In this document: positions 8,980 to 16,977 of the stretch, piece after piece | How positions within the stretch are numbered: position 1 is the stretch's first letter | How the letters are laid out: each line of letters begins with the position of its first letter | Source: Bradyrhizobium sp. BR13661 | GTDB taxonomy: Bacteria > Pseudomonadota > Alphaproteobacteria > Rhizobiales > Xanthobacteraceae | Assembly (NCBI RefSeq): GCF_029892425.1 | Contig: NZ_JARXWB010000003.1 | Coordinates: forward strand, 124,001 to 188,000 | DNA: 64,000 bases | Direction: 5' to 3' | The notes under the pieces: model-generated | Seen by the model: the letters and a program-made list of their open reading frames with translations, nothing else | Databases searched by the model: none | What the model was told of the DNA's origin: nothing | Program-made: the position numbers and the translations under genes

Positions 8980-8993
8980 TTGATCTAAATCAA
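8980..8993 (-). promoter_or_regulatory. FixK/FNR-type anaerobox (TTGAT-N4-ATCAA)
   Basis: TTGATCTAAATCAA is a perfect match to the FixK/FNR consensus and sits inside a slightly longer palindrome (8977-8996). Its centre is about 66 bp from the ATG of the secreted-protein gene at 8920, compatible with class II activation (box at -41.5). No other gene starts nearby, so it most likely serves that gene. Confidence 0.7.
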
Positions 8994-8998
8994 CGGTC

Positions 8999-9113
8999 CG
9001 TCATGCCCGGGCAGAAGCGCGAAGCGCGTCTTCGCGCTAGACGTCCCGGGCATCCAGGTTTCTTTGTGACGGGGAGAGAGGCGTGGATGGCCGGGACAAG
9101 CCCGGCCATGACG
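8999..9113. repeat. palindromic intergenic repeat, family A
   Basis: Begins cgtcatgcccgggcag and ends with the inverted arm cccggccatgacg. The right arm matches the copies at 3970-4059 and 50558-50646. The interior is diverged (gaagcgcgaagcgcgtcttc). Short open frames through it are artefacts. Confidence 0.8.
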
Positions 9114-9159
9114 ACGTGGAAACGCCTGCGCAAATCAGCGAGCCAATTGACGTCAAACC

Positions 9160-9984
9160 CTATCGCTTGTTCCAATCAATGATTCGGCTCGTGTCGCCAT
9201 CGAACTCGTTGCTGCAGAACGCGCCGCCCTGATAGTGGTCGCCGACCGGATCGGGCTTCAGCTTGGCCTGCTCGGCCATCGCGTGCGCGACGTGATCCTC
9301 GGAGCGGCCGGTCGGGCGGTAGCCGAATTCGTAGGCGCGATGGTTGTCCCACCAGGCGCGCTCGTTCAGGGACACGCCGTAGAAGACCTCGAAATGGATG
9401 TCGGGATGCTCGAGCCCGATCTGGCAGAGCTGCACCAGGTCTTCCGGCTTGAGCCAGATCGAGATCCGGCGAAGGTCCAGCGGCACGTCACCGAAATTGC
9501 CGATGCGCAGGCACGTCACTTTCAAGCCGTGCTTGTCGGCATAGAGCGCGCCGAGCGCCTCGCCGAACACCTTGCTGACGCCGTAGCGGCCGTCGGGGCG
9601 CGGGGTGACGTCGGTGCCGATCCTGTGGTGGCGCGGATAGAAGCCGACGGCGTGGTTCGAGGAGGCGAACACCACGCGCTTGACGCCCTTGCGATACGCC
9701 GCCTCGAACAGATTGTAGCCGCCGATGATGTTGGCCTGGAGAATGTCGTCCCACGGGCCTTCGACCGAATAGCCGCCGAAATGGATGATGCCGTCGACGC
9801 CCTCGCAGAGCGCCTCGACTTGCGCGAGGTCGGAGAGGTCCGCCGCCTTGAACTGCTCGTTCTGCCCGAGATCCTTCGGCGGGCGGATGTCGCTGAGCAG
9901 GAGATCCGGATAGATCGGCGGCAACAATTTGCGCAGGCGCGTTCCGATCCCGCCCGAAGCTCCCGTCATCAAGATGCGCGGCAT
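9160..9984 (-). CDS. NAD-dependent SDR, uronate dehydrogenase-like
   Basis: A 274-residue extended short-chain dehydrogenase. It starts with the Rossmann motif MTGASGGIGTRL and has the catalytic YGVSK (Tyr-x3-Lys) near residue 135 preceded by the ASSNHAVGFY serine segment. Overall layout matches uronate dehydrogenases, which oxidise galacturonate or glucuronate to the aldarolactone. GAGGGA upstream fixes the ATG at 9984; a longer reading overlaps the divergent lactonase leader. It is divergent, with an 89-bp gap, from an SMP-30 lactonase, the enzyme expected to open its product. Confidence 0.85.
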   Translation of the reverse strand: MPRILMTGASGGIGTRLRKLLPPIYPDLLLSDIRPPKDLGQNEQFKAADLSDLAQVEALCEGVDGIIHFGGYSVEGPWDDILQANIIGGYNLFEAAYRKGVKRVVFASSNHAVGFYPRHHRIGTDVTPRPDGRYGVSKVFGEALGALYADKHGLKVTCLRIGNFGDVPLDLRRISIWLKPEDLVQLCQIGLEHPDIHFEVFYGVSLNERAWWDNHRAYEFGYRPTGRSEDHVAHAMAEQAKLKPDPVGDHYQGGAFCSNEFDGDTSRIIDWNKR

Positions 9985-10073
9985 GTTGTCCCTCGCCGTT
10001 GGTGATCGATTTGCCGTCACGTGTCTCCAATGATAGCAGGATTGTCCAGAGGGAACGAAACGAGAGAACCGAC

Positions 10074-11051
10074 ATGAATGAGGCATCGTCCCACACCCAG
10101 GAGCGGCCGGGCTGGCGGCCGGCGAGCTACTATCCCGATCCGGCCATTCACGCCCTCGATCCCCGCTTCGAAAAATACTGGCTGAAACTGTCGGCGGTGG
10201 AGCGGCTGACGACCGGCCTGCGCTGGGCCGAAGGGCCGGTGTGGTTCGGCGACGGGCGTTATCTCTTGTGCAGCGACATCCCGAATCAGCGCATCCTCAA
10301 ATGGGAGGAGGAGACCGGCGCGGTCTCGGTGTTCAGAAAGCCCTCCAATTTCGCCAACGGCAACACGCGCGACCGGCAGGGGCGGCTCGTCACCTGCGAG
10401 CATGGCGGGCGCCGCGTGACGCGCACCGAATACGACGGCAGCATCACCGTGCTGATGGATCAATTCAACGGCAAGCGGTTGAACTCGCCGAACGATGTCG
10501 TTGTTAAATCGGACGGCTCGATCTGGTTCACCGATCCGATCTTCGGCATCCTCGGCAATTACGAGGGCTACAAGTCCGAGCCCGAGATCGACATGAACGT
10601 CTACCGGCTCGACCCGGAGACCCGCAAAGCCACAATCGTGGCTGAGGGTGTGCTCGGACCGAACGGGCTCGCCTTCTCGCCGGACGAGAAAATCCTCTAC
10701 CTCATCGAATCCCGCGGCGTGCCGACCCGCAAAATTCTCGCCTATGACGTTTCACCTTCCGGCGACAAGCTTTCGAACAAGCGCGTCTTCGTCGATGCCG
10801 GCCCCGGCACGCCGGACGGTTTCCGCGTCGACATCGACGGCAATCTCTGGTGCGGCTGGGGCATGGGCGATCCCGAGCTCGATGGCGTCGTGGTGTTCGC
10901 GCCCGACGGCATCATGATCGGGCGTATCGCATTGCCAGAACGATGTGCCAACCTCTGCTTCGGCGGCCTCAAGCGCAACCGCCTGTTCATGGCCGCGAGC
11001 CAGTCGATCTACGCGCTGTATGTGAACACGCAGGGCGCGGTGGGGGGATAG
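10074..11051 (+). CDS. SMP-30/gluconolactonase/LRE family lactonase
   Basis: A 325-residue six-bladed beta-propeller protein. Metal-site motifs are present: RWAEGPVW (Glu), KRLNSPNDVVV (Asn) and VLGPNGLAFSPDE (Asn), followed by PDGFRVDIDGNLW (Asp). The family hydrolyses sugar-acid lactones using a divalent cation. Its divergent pairing with a uronate-dehydrogenase-like SDR supports a role on aldarolactones. GAGAG lies near the ATG. No signal peptide is evident, so it should act in the cytoplasm. Confidence 0.9.
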   Translation: MNEASSHTQERPGWRPASYYPDPAIHALDPRFEKYWLKLSAVERLTTGLRWAEGPVWFGDGRYLLCSDIPNQRILKWEEETGAVSVFRKPSNFANGNTRDRQGRLVTCEHGGRRVTRTEYDGSITVLMDQFNGKRLNSPNDVVVKSDGSIWFTDPIFGILGNYEGYKSEPEIDMNVYRLDPETRKATIVAEGVLGPNGLAFSPDEKILYLIESRGVPTRKILAYDVSPSGDKLSNKRVFVDAGPGTPDGFRVDIDGNLWCGWGMGDPELDGVVVFAPDGIMIGRIALPERCANLCFGGLKRNRLFMAASQSIYALYVNTQGAVGG

Positions 11052-11066
11052 ACCGTCCTCTCCACC

Positions 11067-11176
11067 CGTCATTCCGGGGCGTCGCGAAGCGACGAGCCCG
11101 GAATCCATTTGTCGGCAGACTCTGCCGCACGATGGATTCCGGGCTCGCGCCGAAGACGGCGCGCCCCGGAATGACG
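11067..11176. repeat. palindromic intergenic repeat, family B (CATTCCGGGGCG type)
   Basis: Left arm cgtcattccggggcgtcgcg and right arm cgcgccccggaatgacg are inverted. A second internal pair (cccggaatccat / atggattccggg) gives a nested hairpin. It lies between the convergent lactonase and aldehyde dehydrogenase genes. Confidence 0.8.
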
Positions 11177-11197
11177 GGAGAGAGGCGAACAAGAAAA

Positions 11198-11223
11198 CGC
11201 CGGAGCGGTTTCCCGCTCCGGCG
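11198..11223 (-). terminator. Rho-independent terminator of the aldehyde dehydrogenase gene
   Basis: A perfect 11-bp GC-rich stem (CGCCGGAGCGG with its complement) closes a four-base loop. Read leftward it is followed by TTTTCTTG. It starts 23 bp past the stop codon at 11247. Confidence 0.85.
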
Positions 11224-11246
11224 CTGCAATCGTGATGCGACGAAGC

Positions 11247-12677
11247 TTACGCCGCGTTGAAGCCGGCGACGGCCTTCACTTCGAGGAAGTCTTCGAGGCC
11301 GTACTTGCCCCATTCGCGGCCGTTGCCCGACTGCTTGTAGCCGCCGAACGGCGCGGTGCGGTCGTTGGGCACGCCCTGCAGATTGACGTTCCCGGCGCGG
11401 ATCTGGCGGCCGACGCGCTTGGCGTCCTCGACCGACGGGCCGTAGACATAGCCTGCAAGACCATAGGGCGTGTCGTTGGCGATGTGCACGGCGTCGGCTT
11501 CATCCTTGGCGCCGATGATGGTCAGCACCGGTCCGAAGATCTCTTCACGTGCGATCGTCATGTCGGGGGTGACGTCGGCGAAGATGGTCGGGCGGACATA
11601 GAAGCCCTTGTTGACACCCTCAGGCAGGCCCGGGCCGCCGGCGACGAGCGTCGCGCCCTCGTCGATGCCCTTCTTGATGAGACCCTGGATCTTGTCCCAC
11701 TGGCCGCGGTTGACGACGGGGCCGATCGTGGTGCCTTCGGCGCGCGGATCGCCCGCCTTGGTCTTGTCGGCGACGGCCTTCGCGATCGCGGCGACTTCCT
11801 TCATCTTGGACAGCGGCACGATCATGCGCGAGGGCGCGTTGCAGGACTGGCCGGAGTTGTTGAACATGTGCATCACGCCGCCGGTCACCGCCTTGGTGAG
11901 GTCGGCGCCTTCGAGGATGACGTTCGGCGACTTGCCGCCGAGCTCCTGGCTGACGCGCTTCACCGTCGGCGCCGCACGCTTGGCGACGTCGATGCCGGCG
12001 CGGGTCGAGCCGGTGAAGGAGATCATGTCGATGTCGGGGTGCTCGCTCATGGCGGCGCCGACCTCGGGGCCGAGGCCGTTGACGAGGTTGAACACGCCCT
12101 TCGGCACGCCGGCTTCATGGAGGATTTCCGCGAAGATCAAGGCCGAGGTCGGCGTGAACTCCGACGGCTTCAAGATCATGGTGCAACCGGCGGCGAGCGC
12201 GGGCGCGACCTTGCAGGCGATCTGGTTGAGCGGCCAGTTCCAGGGCGTGATCATGCCGACCACACCGATCGGCTCGCGCAGCACCACGGCGGTGCCGACG
12301 GGCTCCTCGAAATGATAGTTCTTGAGCACGTCGAGCGTGGTCATGAGATGGCCAAGGCCGGCGCCGGCCTGAAGCTTCTCGGCCATCGGCAGCGGCGCGC
12401 CCATTTCGTCGGAAACGGCGGCGCCGATCTCCTTGAGACGACCCTTGTAGACCTCGATGATTTTGGTGAGCAGCGCGACGCGCTCGTCGCGGCTGGTCTG
12501 GGAGAAGGTTGCAAAGGCGCGCTTGGCGGCGGCAACCGCCTTGTCCACGTCGGCCTTGGAGCCCAGCGCAACCTCGTACATCGCCTCTTCCGTCGCCGGG
12601 TTGACGACCGGAGTGGACTTCTTGACGGCGGGATCGACCCAGGCGCCGTCGATGTAGAATTGCATGCGATTGACCAT
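11247..12677 (-). CDS. NAD(P)-dependent aldehyde dehydrogenase
   Basis: A 476-residue ALDH of normal length. Key motifs are ITPWNWPLNQIACKVAPAL (coenzyme site), ISFTGSTRAG, the general-base glutamate in SQELGGKSPN, and the catalytic cysteine in NNSGQSCNAPSR. It ends with the usual KQSGNGREWG segment. AAGAGG upstream and the family N-terminus (MQFYIDGAWV) support the ATG at 12677. It could be the final oxidation step (for example 2-oxoglutarate semialdehyde) of the neighbouring sugar-acid pathway, but substrate cannot be read directly. It stands alone with its own terminator. Confidence 0.92.
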   Translation of the reverse strand: MVNRMQFYIDGAWVDPAVKKSTPVVNPATEEAMYEVALGSKADVDKAVAAAKRAFATFSQTSRDERVALLTKIIEVYKGRLKEIGAAVSDEMGAPLPMAEKLQAGAGLGHLMTTLDVLKNYHFEEPVGTAVVLREPIGVVGMITPWNWPLNQIACKVAPALAAGCTMILKPSEFTPTSALIFAEILHEAGVPKGVFNLVNGLGPEVGAAMSEHPDIDMISFTGSTRAGIDVAKRAAPTVKRVSQELGGKSPNVILEGADLTKAVTGGVMHMFNNSGQSCNAPSRMIVPLSKMKEVAAIAKAVADKTKAGDPRAEGTTIGPVVNRGQWDKIQGLIKKGIDEGATLVAGGPGLPEGVNKGFYVRPTIFADVTPDMTIAREEIFGPVLTIIGAKDEADAVHIANDTPYGLAGYVYGPSVEDAKRVGRQIRAGNVNLQGVPNDRTAPFGGYKQSGNGREWGKYGLEDFLEVKAVAGFNAA

Positions 12678-12827
12678 CGTTAACCTCTTCTTGGGGGCTT
12701 GGGGGGCGTTTCGGCAGGCATCCTTGCACGAAAGCGCCGGCAATTGAACCCGCCATATGCGGGGCCAGCGTTGCGGCGGACGGAGGTTATATGAGCCGAT
12801 GGCGGGAACGTGGCAAGGTGGCTCTCA

Positions 12828-12955
12828 CCGTCGTCCTGGCGAAAGCCAGGACCCATTACCACCAACCCGCGTTGGTTTGCTCAGGCGTCTACCGCCCGTC
12901 GCCTACAATCGCCGCCGCAGCGTATGGGTCCTGGCTTTCGCCAGGACGACGACGG
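12828..12955. repeat. palindromic intergenic repeat, family C (CCTGGCGAAAGCCAGG type)
   Basis: Left arm 12828-12856 and right arm 12924-12955 are near-perfect inverted copies, and each arm contains its own short palindrome (cctggcgaaagccagg). It lies immediately past the stop of the AceE-like gene (12960), where its transcript would form a large hairpin. Confidence 0.85.
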
Positions 12956-12959
12956 AGAA

Positions 12960-15323
12960 TCACACCGCCATCTTCCGATGCAACACCGGCGCGCCGGTGG
13001 TGAGGCTTTCCGCCGCATCGATGATGGCGTTGGCGTCAATGCCGTAGTGACGATAGAGGTCGGCGATGGTGCCGGTCTGGCCGAACTGCTCGACGCCGAG
13101 CGCCTCGACGCGATGGCCGCGAACGCTGCCGAGCCAGCCAAGCGCGGACGGATGGCCGTCGATCACGGTTACGATACCGCAGTCGCGCGGCAGTGGCGCC
13201 AGCAGCTTTTCGATATGGCTGAGATGCTGCACGCCGCGCCGGTCGCGCCGCGATTTCCGTGCGGCGGTCCATCCCGCGTGGAGGCGATCGGCCGAGGTGA
13301 TTGCGAGCAGGCCGATGTCGCGCCTGTTCTCACCGACGAAGCCGGTCGCCTCGATCGCCTCAGGCGCAACCGCGCCGGTATAGGCAATCACGAGTTCGGC
13401 ATTGGGGCCCGGCTTACGTAGCCAGTAGGCACCATCAGTGATGCCCTGCTGGAGCTCCGGCGTCATGATGCGCTGCGCCTGCTCGATGCTGCGCGTCGAG
13501 AGCCGCAAGTAAACCGAGCCGCCCTCGCCCGGATCGCGCTGCATGTGCTCGAAACCCCAGCCCATGATGACCGCAAGCTCGTCGACGAAAGCAGGCTCGA
13601 ACGAGGCGAGGCCATCCTGTGCCATGCCGATCAAAGGCGTTGCGATCGACTGGTGCGCGCCGCCCTCCGGCGCCAGCGTGATACCTGACGGCGTCGCCGC
13701 CACCATGAAGCGCGCATCCTGGTAGCAAGCATAGTTCAGCGCATCGAGGCCGCGCTCGATGAAGGGATCGTAGAGCGTGCCGACCGGCAGCAGCCGCGCG
13801 CCGTTGATCTGGTGCGACAGGCCGAGCGCCGAAAGCATGATGAACAGGTTCATCTCGGCGATGCCGAGCTCGAGATGCTGGCCCTTGGGCGAGAACTCCC
13901 AGTTGAAGGTGGACGGAATTTTCTCGCTGCGGAATAAATCCGCCTTCTCGCCGCGCGCGAACAGGCCGCGCCGGTTTACCCAGGGGCCGAGATTGGTCGA
14001 AACGGTCACGTCGGGCGAGGTCGTGACGATGCGCTGGGCCAGTTCGCTGTCACCGCGGGCGATCTCGTTCAGCACGAGGCCAAAACCCTGTTGCGTCGAC
14101 ATCTGCGGCGACGGCTTGAAGGCGAGCTGGGCGGGCACCTCGACGACAGGCGCGGTCAGGCGGCGGCCGTCCTTGTTGAACGGCGCGCGCGCGAGGAACG
14201 CGTCGAGCTCGGCGGCACTTTGCGTCAGGCCTTCATACTTGTCCCATTCGTGGCCGGGGCGGATGTTCTGGCTCTCGCGATATTTCTCCATCTGCGCGAC
14301 CGTCATCAGGCCGGCATGGTTGTCCTTGTGGCCCTGGAACGGCAGGCCGACGCCCTTGATGGTGTAGGCGATGAAGCAGACCGGGCGGTCGTGATCGATG
14401 GACTCGAACGCGTCCACCATGCTCGCCATGTCGTGGCCGCCGAGATTCGACATCAGTGCGAGCAGTTCCTCGTCGCTGCGCTTGTCGATCAGTTTTGTGA
14501 TCGGGCCCTGGTCGCCGATCTCGTCGTGGAGATGCTTGCGGAAGGCAGCGCCGCCCTGGAAGCACAGCGCGGCGTAGAGCGCGTTCGGGCAATTGTCGAT
14601 CCAGCGCTTCAGCGCCTCGCCGCCGGGATCGGCAAAAGCTTCGCGCATCAGGCGGCCGTATTTCACGATCACCACGTCCCAGCCGAAATTGCGGAACATG
14701 GTCTCGAACTTTTCCCACAGGCCCTCGCGCACGACGGCGTCGAGCGACTGCCTGTTATAGTCGACCACCCACCAGGTGTTGCGCAGGCCGTGCTTCCAGC
14801 CCTCCGCGAGCGCCTCGAAAATATTGCCCTCGTCCATCTCGGCATCGCCGACCAGCGCAATCATCCGCCCCTCGCGGTGGTCCTTCATCCAGCCATGCGC
14901 CTTGACGTAATCCTGCACCAGCGAGGCGAACAGCGTCTGCGCGACACCGAGGCCGACCGAGCCGGTGGAGAAGTCGACGTCGTCGACATCCTTGGTGCGC
15001 GAGGGATAGGACTGCGCGCCCTTGAAGGCGCGGAAATTCTCCAGCTTCTCGCGCGACTGCCGACCGAACAGATACTGGATGGCGTGGAACACCGGGCTCG
15101 CATGCGGCTTCACCGCGACGCGGTCCTCGGGGCGCAGCACGTGGAAGTACAACGCCGACATGATGGTCGCGAGCGAGGCCGAGGAGGCCTGATGGCCGCC
15201 GACCTTCAGGCCGTCCGTGTTCGGCCTGATATGGTTGGCGTGGTGGATGGTCCATGACGACAGCCACAGCGCCTTGCGGGCCAGTGCGGTCAATGTGTCG
15301 AGACGGGCGGAATCAACGGGCAT
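12960..15323 (-). CDS. homodimeric pyruvate-dehydrogenase E1-like / transketolase-family 2-oxoacid dehydrogenase
   Basis: A 787-residue thiamine-diphosphate enzyme of the AceE type. N-terminal half: HHANHIRPNTDGLKVGGHQA and the TPP-binding segment GDAEMDEGN...VVDYNRQSLD. Middle: GQHLELGIAEMN, the pyrimidine-domain glutamate region. It is about 100 residues shorter than E. coli AceE, and GDG is replaced by GDA. No E2 or E3 gene is adjacent. The divergent Lrp gene recalls the Pseudomonas mdeR/mdeB arrangement, in which an AceE homologue acts on 2-oxobutyrate from methionine breakdown. A branched or short 2-oxoacid substrate is possible but unproven. Confidence 0.85.
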   Translation of the reverse strand: MPVDSARLDTLTALARKALWLSSWTIHHANHIRPNTDGLKVGGHQASSASLATIMSALYFHVLRPEDRVAVKPHASPVFHAIQYLFGRQSREKLENFRAFKGAQSYPSRTKDVDDVDFSTGSVGLGVAQTLFASLVQDYVKAHGWMKDHREGRMIALVGDAEMDEGNIFEALAEGWKHGLRNTWWVVDYNRQSLDAVVREGLWEKFETMFRNFGWDVVIVKYGRLMREAFADPGGEALKRWIDNCPNALYAALCFQGGAAFRKHLHDEIGDQGPITKLIDKRSDEELLALMSNLGGHDMASMVDAFESIDHDRPVCFIAYTIKGVGLPFQGHKDNHAGLMTVAQMEKYRESQNIRPGHEWDKYEGLTQSAAELDAFLARAPFNKDGRRLTAPVVEVPAQLAFKPSPQMSTQQGFGLVLNEIARGDSELAQRIVTTSPDVTVSTNLGPWVNRRGLFARGEKADLFRSEKIPSTFNWEFSPKGQHLELGIAEMNLFIMLSALGLSHQINGARLLPVGTLYDPFIERGLDALNYACYQDARFMVAATPSGITLAPEGGAHQSIATPLIGMAQDGLASFEPAFVDELAVIMGWGFEHMQRDPGEGGSVYLRLSTRSIEQAQRIMTPELQQGITDGAYWLRKPGPNAELVIAYTGAVAPEAIEATGFVGENRRDIGLLAITSADRLHAGWTAARKSRRDRRGVQHLSHIEKLLAPLPRDCGIVTVIDGHPSALGWLGSVRGHRVEALGVEQFGQTGTIADLYRHYGIDANAIIDAAESLTTGAPVLHRKMAV

Positions 15324-15406
15324 GGCAAATGCTCCGGGAAAATAAGGCGGATCATACGCCCGCCGGCGGCGCCAGATTTCTCAAATTTTCGCGTCATACC
15401 CGCCAG

Positions 15407-15427
15407 TATTAGGATAGCATACCAATA
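15407..15427. promoter_or_regulatory. AT-rich imperfect palindrome, candidate Lrp operator
   Basis: TATTAGG (15407-15413) faces CCAATA (15422-15427) in an AT-rich stretch between the divergent E1-like and Lrp genes, 28 bp before the lrp ATG. Position and composition suit an autoregulatory Lrp site. Assignment rests on context only. Confidence 0.35.
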
Positions 15428-15455
15428 AATTCGCCAGGACTATAGGTTTATCCCA

Positions 15456-15917
15456 ATGCCCGAGCTCGACGCCATCGACCGCAAGATCCTTGCTTTGCTT
15501 CAGAACGACAGCCGGCTGACCATGCAGGAGCTCGCCGACAGGGTCGGGCTCTCGGTCTCGCCCTGCCATCGCCGGGTCAAGCTGCTGGAGGAGCGCGGCG
15601 TGATCTCGCGCTACATCGCAACCGTGGACCAGAAGGCGCTGGGGCTGCATGTCAGCGTGTTCATCTCGATCAAGCTGGCGCGGCAGAAGGAGGAAGATCT
15701 CAACCGCTTTGCCCGCGCCATCTCGAAATGGGATGAGGTGCTGGAGTGCTATCTGATGACCGGCAACCGCGACTATCTCCTGCGCGTCGTCGCGGCCGAC
15801 CTCGCCTCCTATGAAACGTTCCTGAAGACCAAGCTGACCCGGCTCGACGGCATCGCCTCGATCGAGTCGAGCTTTGCGCTCAGCCAGGTCAAATATTCGA
15901 TCGCGCTGCCGGTGTGA
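15456..15917 (+). CDS. Lrp/AsnC family transcriptional regulator
   Basis: A 153-residue protein of standard Lrp length. The N-terminal helix-turn-helix is seen in DAIDRKILALLQNDSRL and LADRVGLSVSPCHRRV. The C-terminal RAM/AsnC ligand domain includes VLECYLMTGNRDYLL. It is divergent from the E1-like gene with a 132-bp gap and probably controls it in response to an amino acid, as family members usually do. The effector is not apparent. Confidence 0.93.
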   Translation: MPELDAIDRKILALLQNDSRLTMQELADRVGLSVSPCHRRVKLLEERGVISRYIATVDQKALGLHVSVFISIKLARQKEEDLNRFARAISKWDEVLECYLMTGNRDYLLRVVAADLASYETFLKTKLTRLDGIASIESSFALSQVKYSIALPV

Positions 15918-16005
15918 CTGCCTACCCGGCCACCGTTGTCACATGGCCGCAACAAACCCCGCCGATGGTCACGGGCGACAGGCAGCCCGCCGAAAGAAAG
16001 ACCCC

Positions 16006-16926
16006 ATGACCGCATCCGACCGCACCCCTGAAATGGCCAAGCGCGAGCGCATTATCCGGGAAATGACTGACGATCTCGACGAAGAGCTGGAGATGGAGCT
16101 GGATGACGCCCGTCTCGACGAGCTCCTGGACGAGACCGATGCAATCGGCCCGACGGTCGACCGCAGGGTCTATTTCCGCGAGCTGCTCCGCCTCCAGGGC
16201 GAGCTGGTCAAGCTGCAGGACTGGGTGCAAGCCGAGAAGAAGAAGGTCGTGGTGCTGTTCGAGGGCCGCGACTCCGCCGGCAAGGGCGGCGTCATCAAGC
16301 GCATCACCCAGCGGCTCAATCCCCGCATCTGCCGCGTCGCGGCGCTTCCCGCCCCGAACGAGCGCGAGCGCACGCAATGGTATTTCCAGCGCTACGTGGC
16401 GCACCTGCCGGCGGGCGGCGAGATCGTGCTGTTCGACCGCAGCTGGTACAACCGCGCCGGCGTCGAGCGCGTGATGGGCTTCTGCACGGAGGAGCAGTAC
16501 GAGGAGTTCTTCAAGACGGTGCCCGAGTTCGAGCGGATGCTGATCCGCTCCGGCATCATCCTCGTCAAATACTGGTTCTCGATCACCGATGACGAGCAGC
16601 AATTCCGCTTCACCATGCGCATCAAGGATCCGCTCAAGCAGTGGAAGCTGAGCCCGATGGACGTCGAGGCCCGCAGCCGCTGGGAAGCCTACACCAAGGC
16701 CAAGGAAACGATGCTGGAGCACACGCATCTGCCTGATAGCCCGTGGTGGATCGTCGATGCCGTGGACAAGAAGCGCGCGCGCCTCAACTGCATCTCGCAT
16801 TTTTTGAGCCAGATCCCCTACCAGGAGATCGGCCACACGCCCGTGGTGCTGCCGCCGCGCGTCCGCAATCCCGACTATCACCGCGGCCCGATTCCGCCGG
16901 ACATGTACGTGCCTTCGAAATACTGA
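16006..16926 (+). CDS. ppk2: polyphosphate kinase 2
   Basis: A 306-residue class I PPK2-type protein. Walker A is GRDSAGKGGVIKRI and Walker B/lid is EIVLFDRSWYNRAGVERVMG. The remaining core (RTQWYFQRYVAHLP, KYWFSITDDEQQFR, SPWWIVDAVDKKRARLN) is typical. PPK2 enzymes transfer phosphate between polyphosphate and nucleoside diphosphates. The ATG at 16006 has GAAAG upstream; longer readings overlap the lrp gene. The acidic N-terminal 50 residues (DDLDEELEMELDD) are probably flexible. The next gene follows after 51 bp on the same strand. Confidence 0.93.
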   Translation: MTASDRTPEMAKRERIIREMTDDLDEELEMELDDARLDELLDETDAIGPTVDRRVYFRELLRLQGELVKLQDWVQAEKKKVVVLFEGRDSAGKGGVIKRITQRLNPRICRVAALPAPNERERTQWYFQRYVAHLPAGGEIVLFDRSWYNRAGVERVMGFCTEEQYEEFFKTVPEFERMLIRSGIILVKYWFSITDDEQQFRFTMRIKDPLKQWKLSPMDVEARSRWEAYTKAKETMLEHTHLPDSPWWIVDAVDKKRARLNCISHFLSQIPYQEIGHTPVVLPPRVRNPDYHRGPIPPDMYVPSKY

Positions 16927-16977
16927 CGGCACCCGCCGCATCCGCCGGCGGGCGAGCTTGCCGATAGGGACAGCCAG

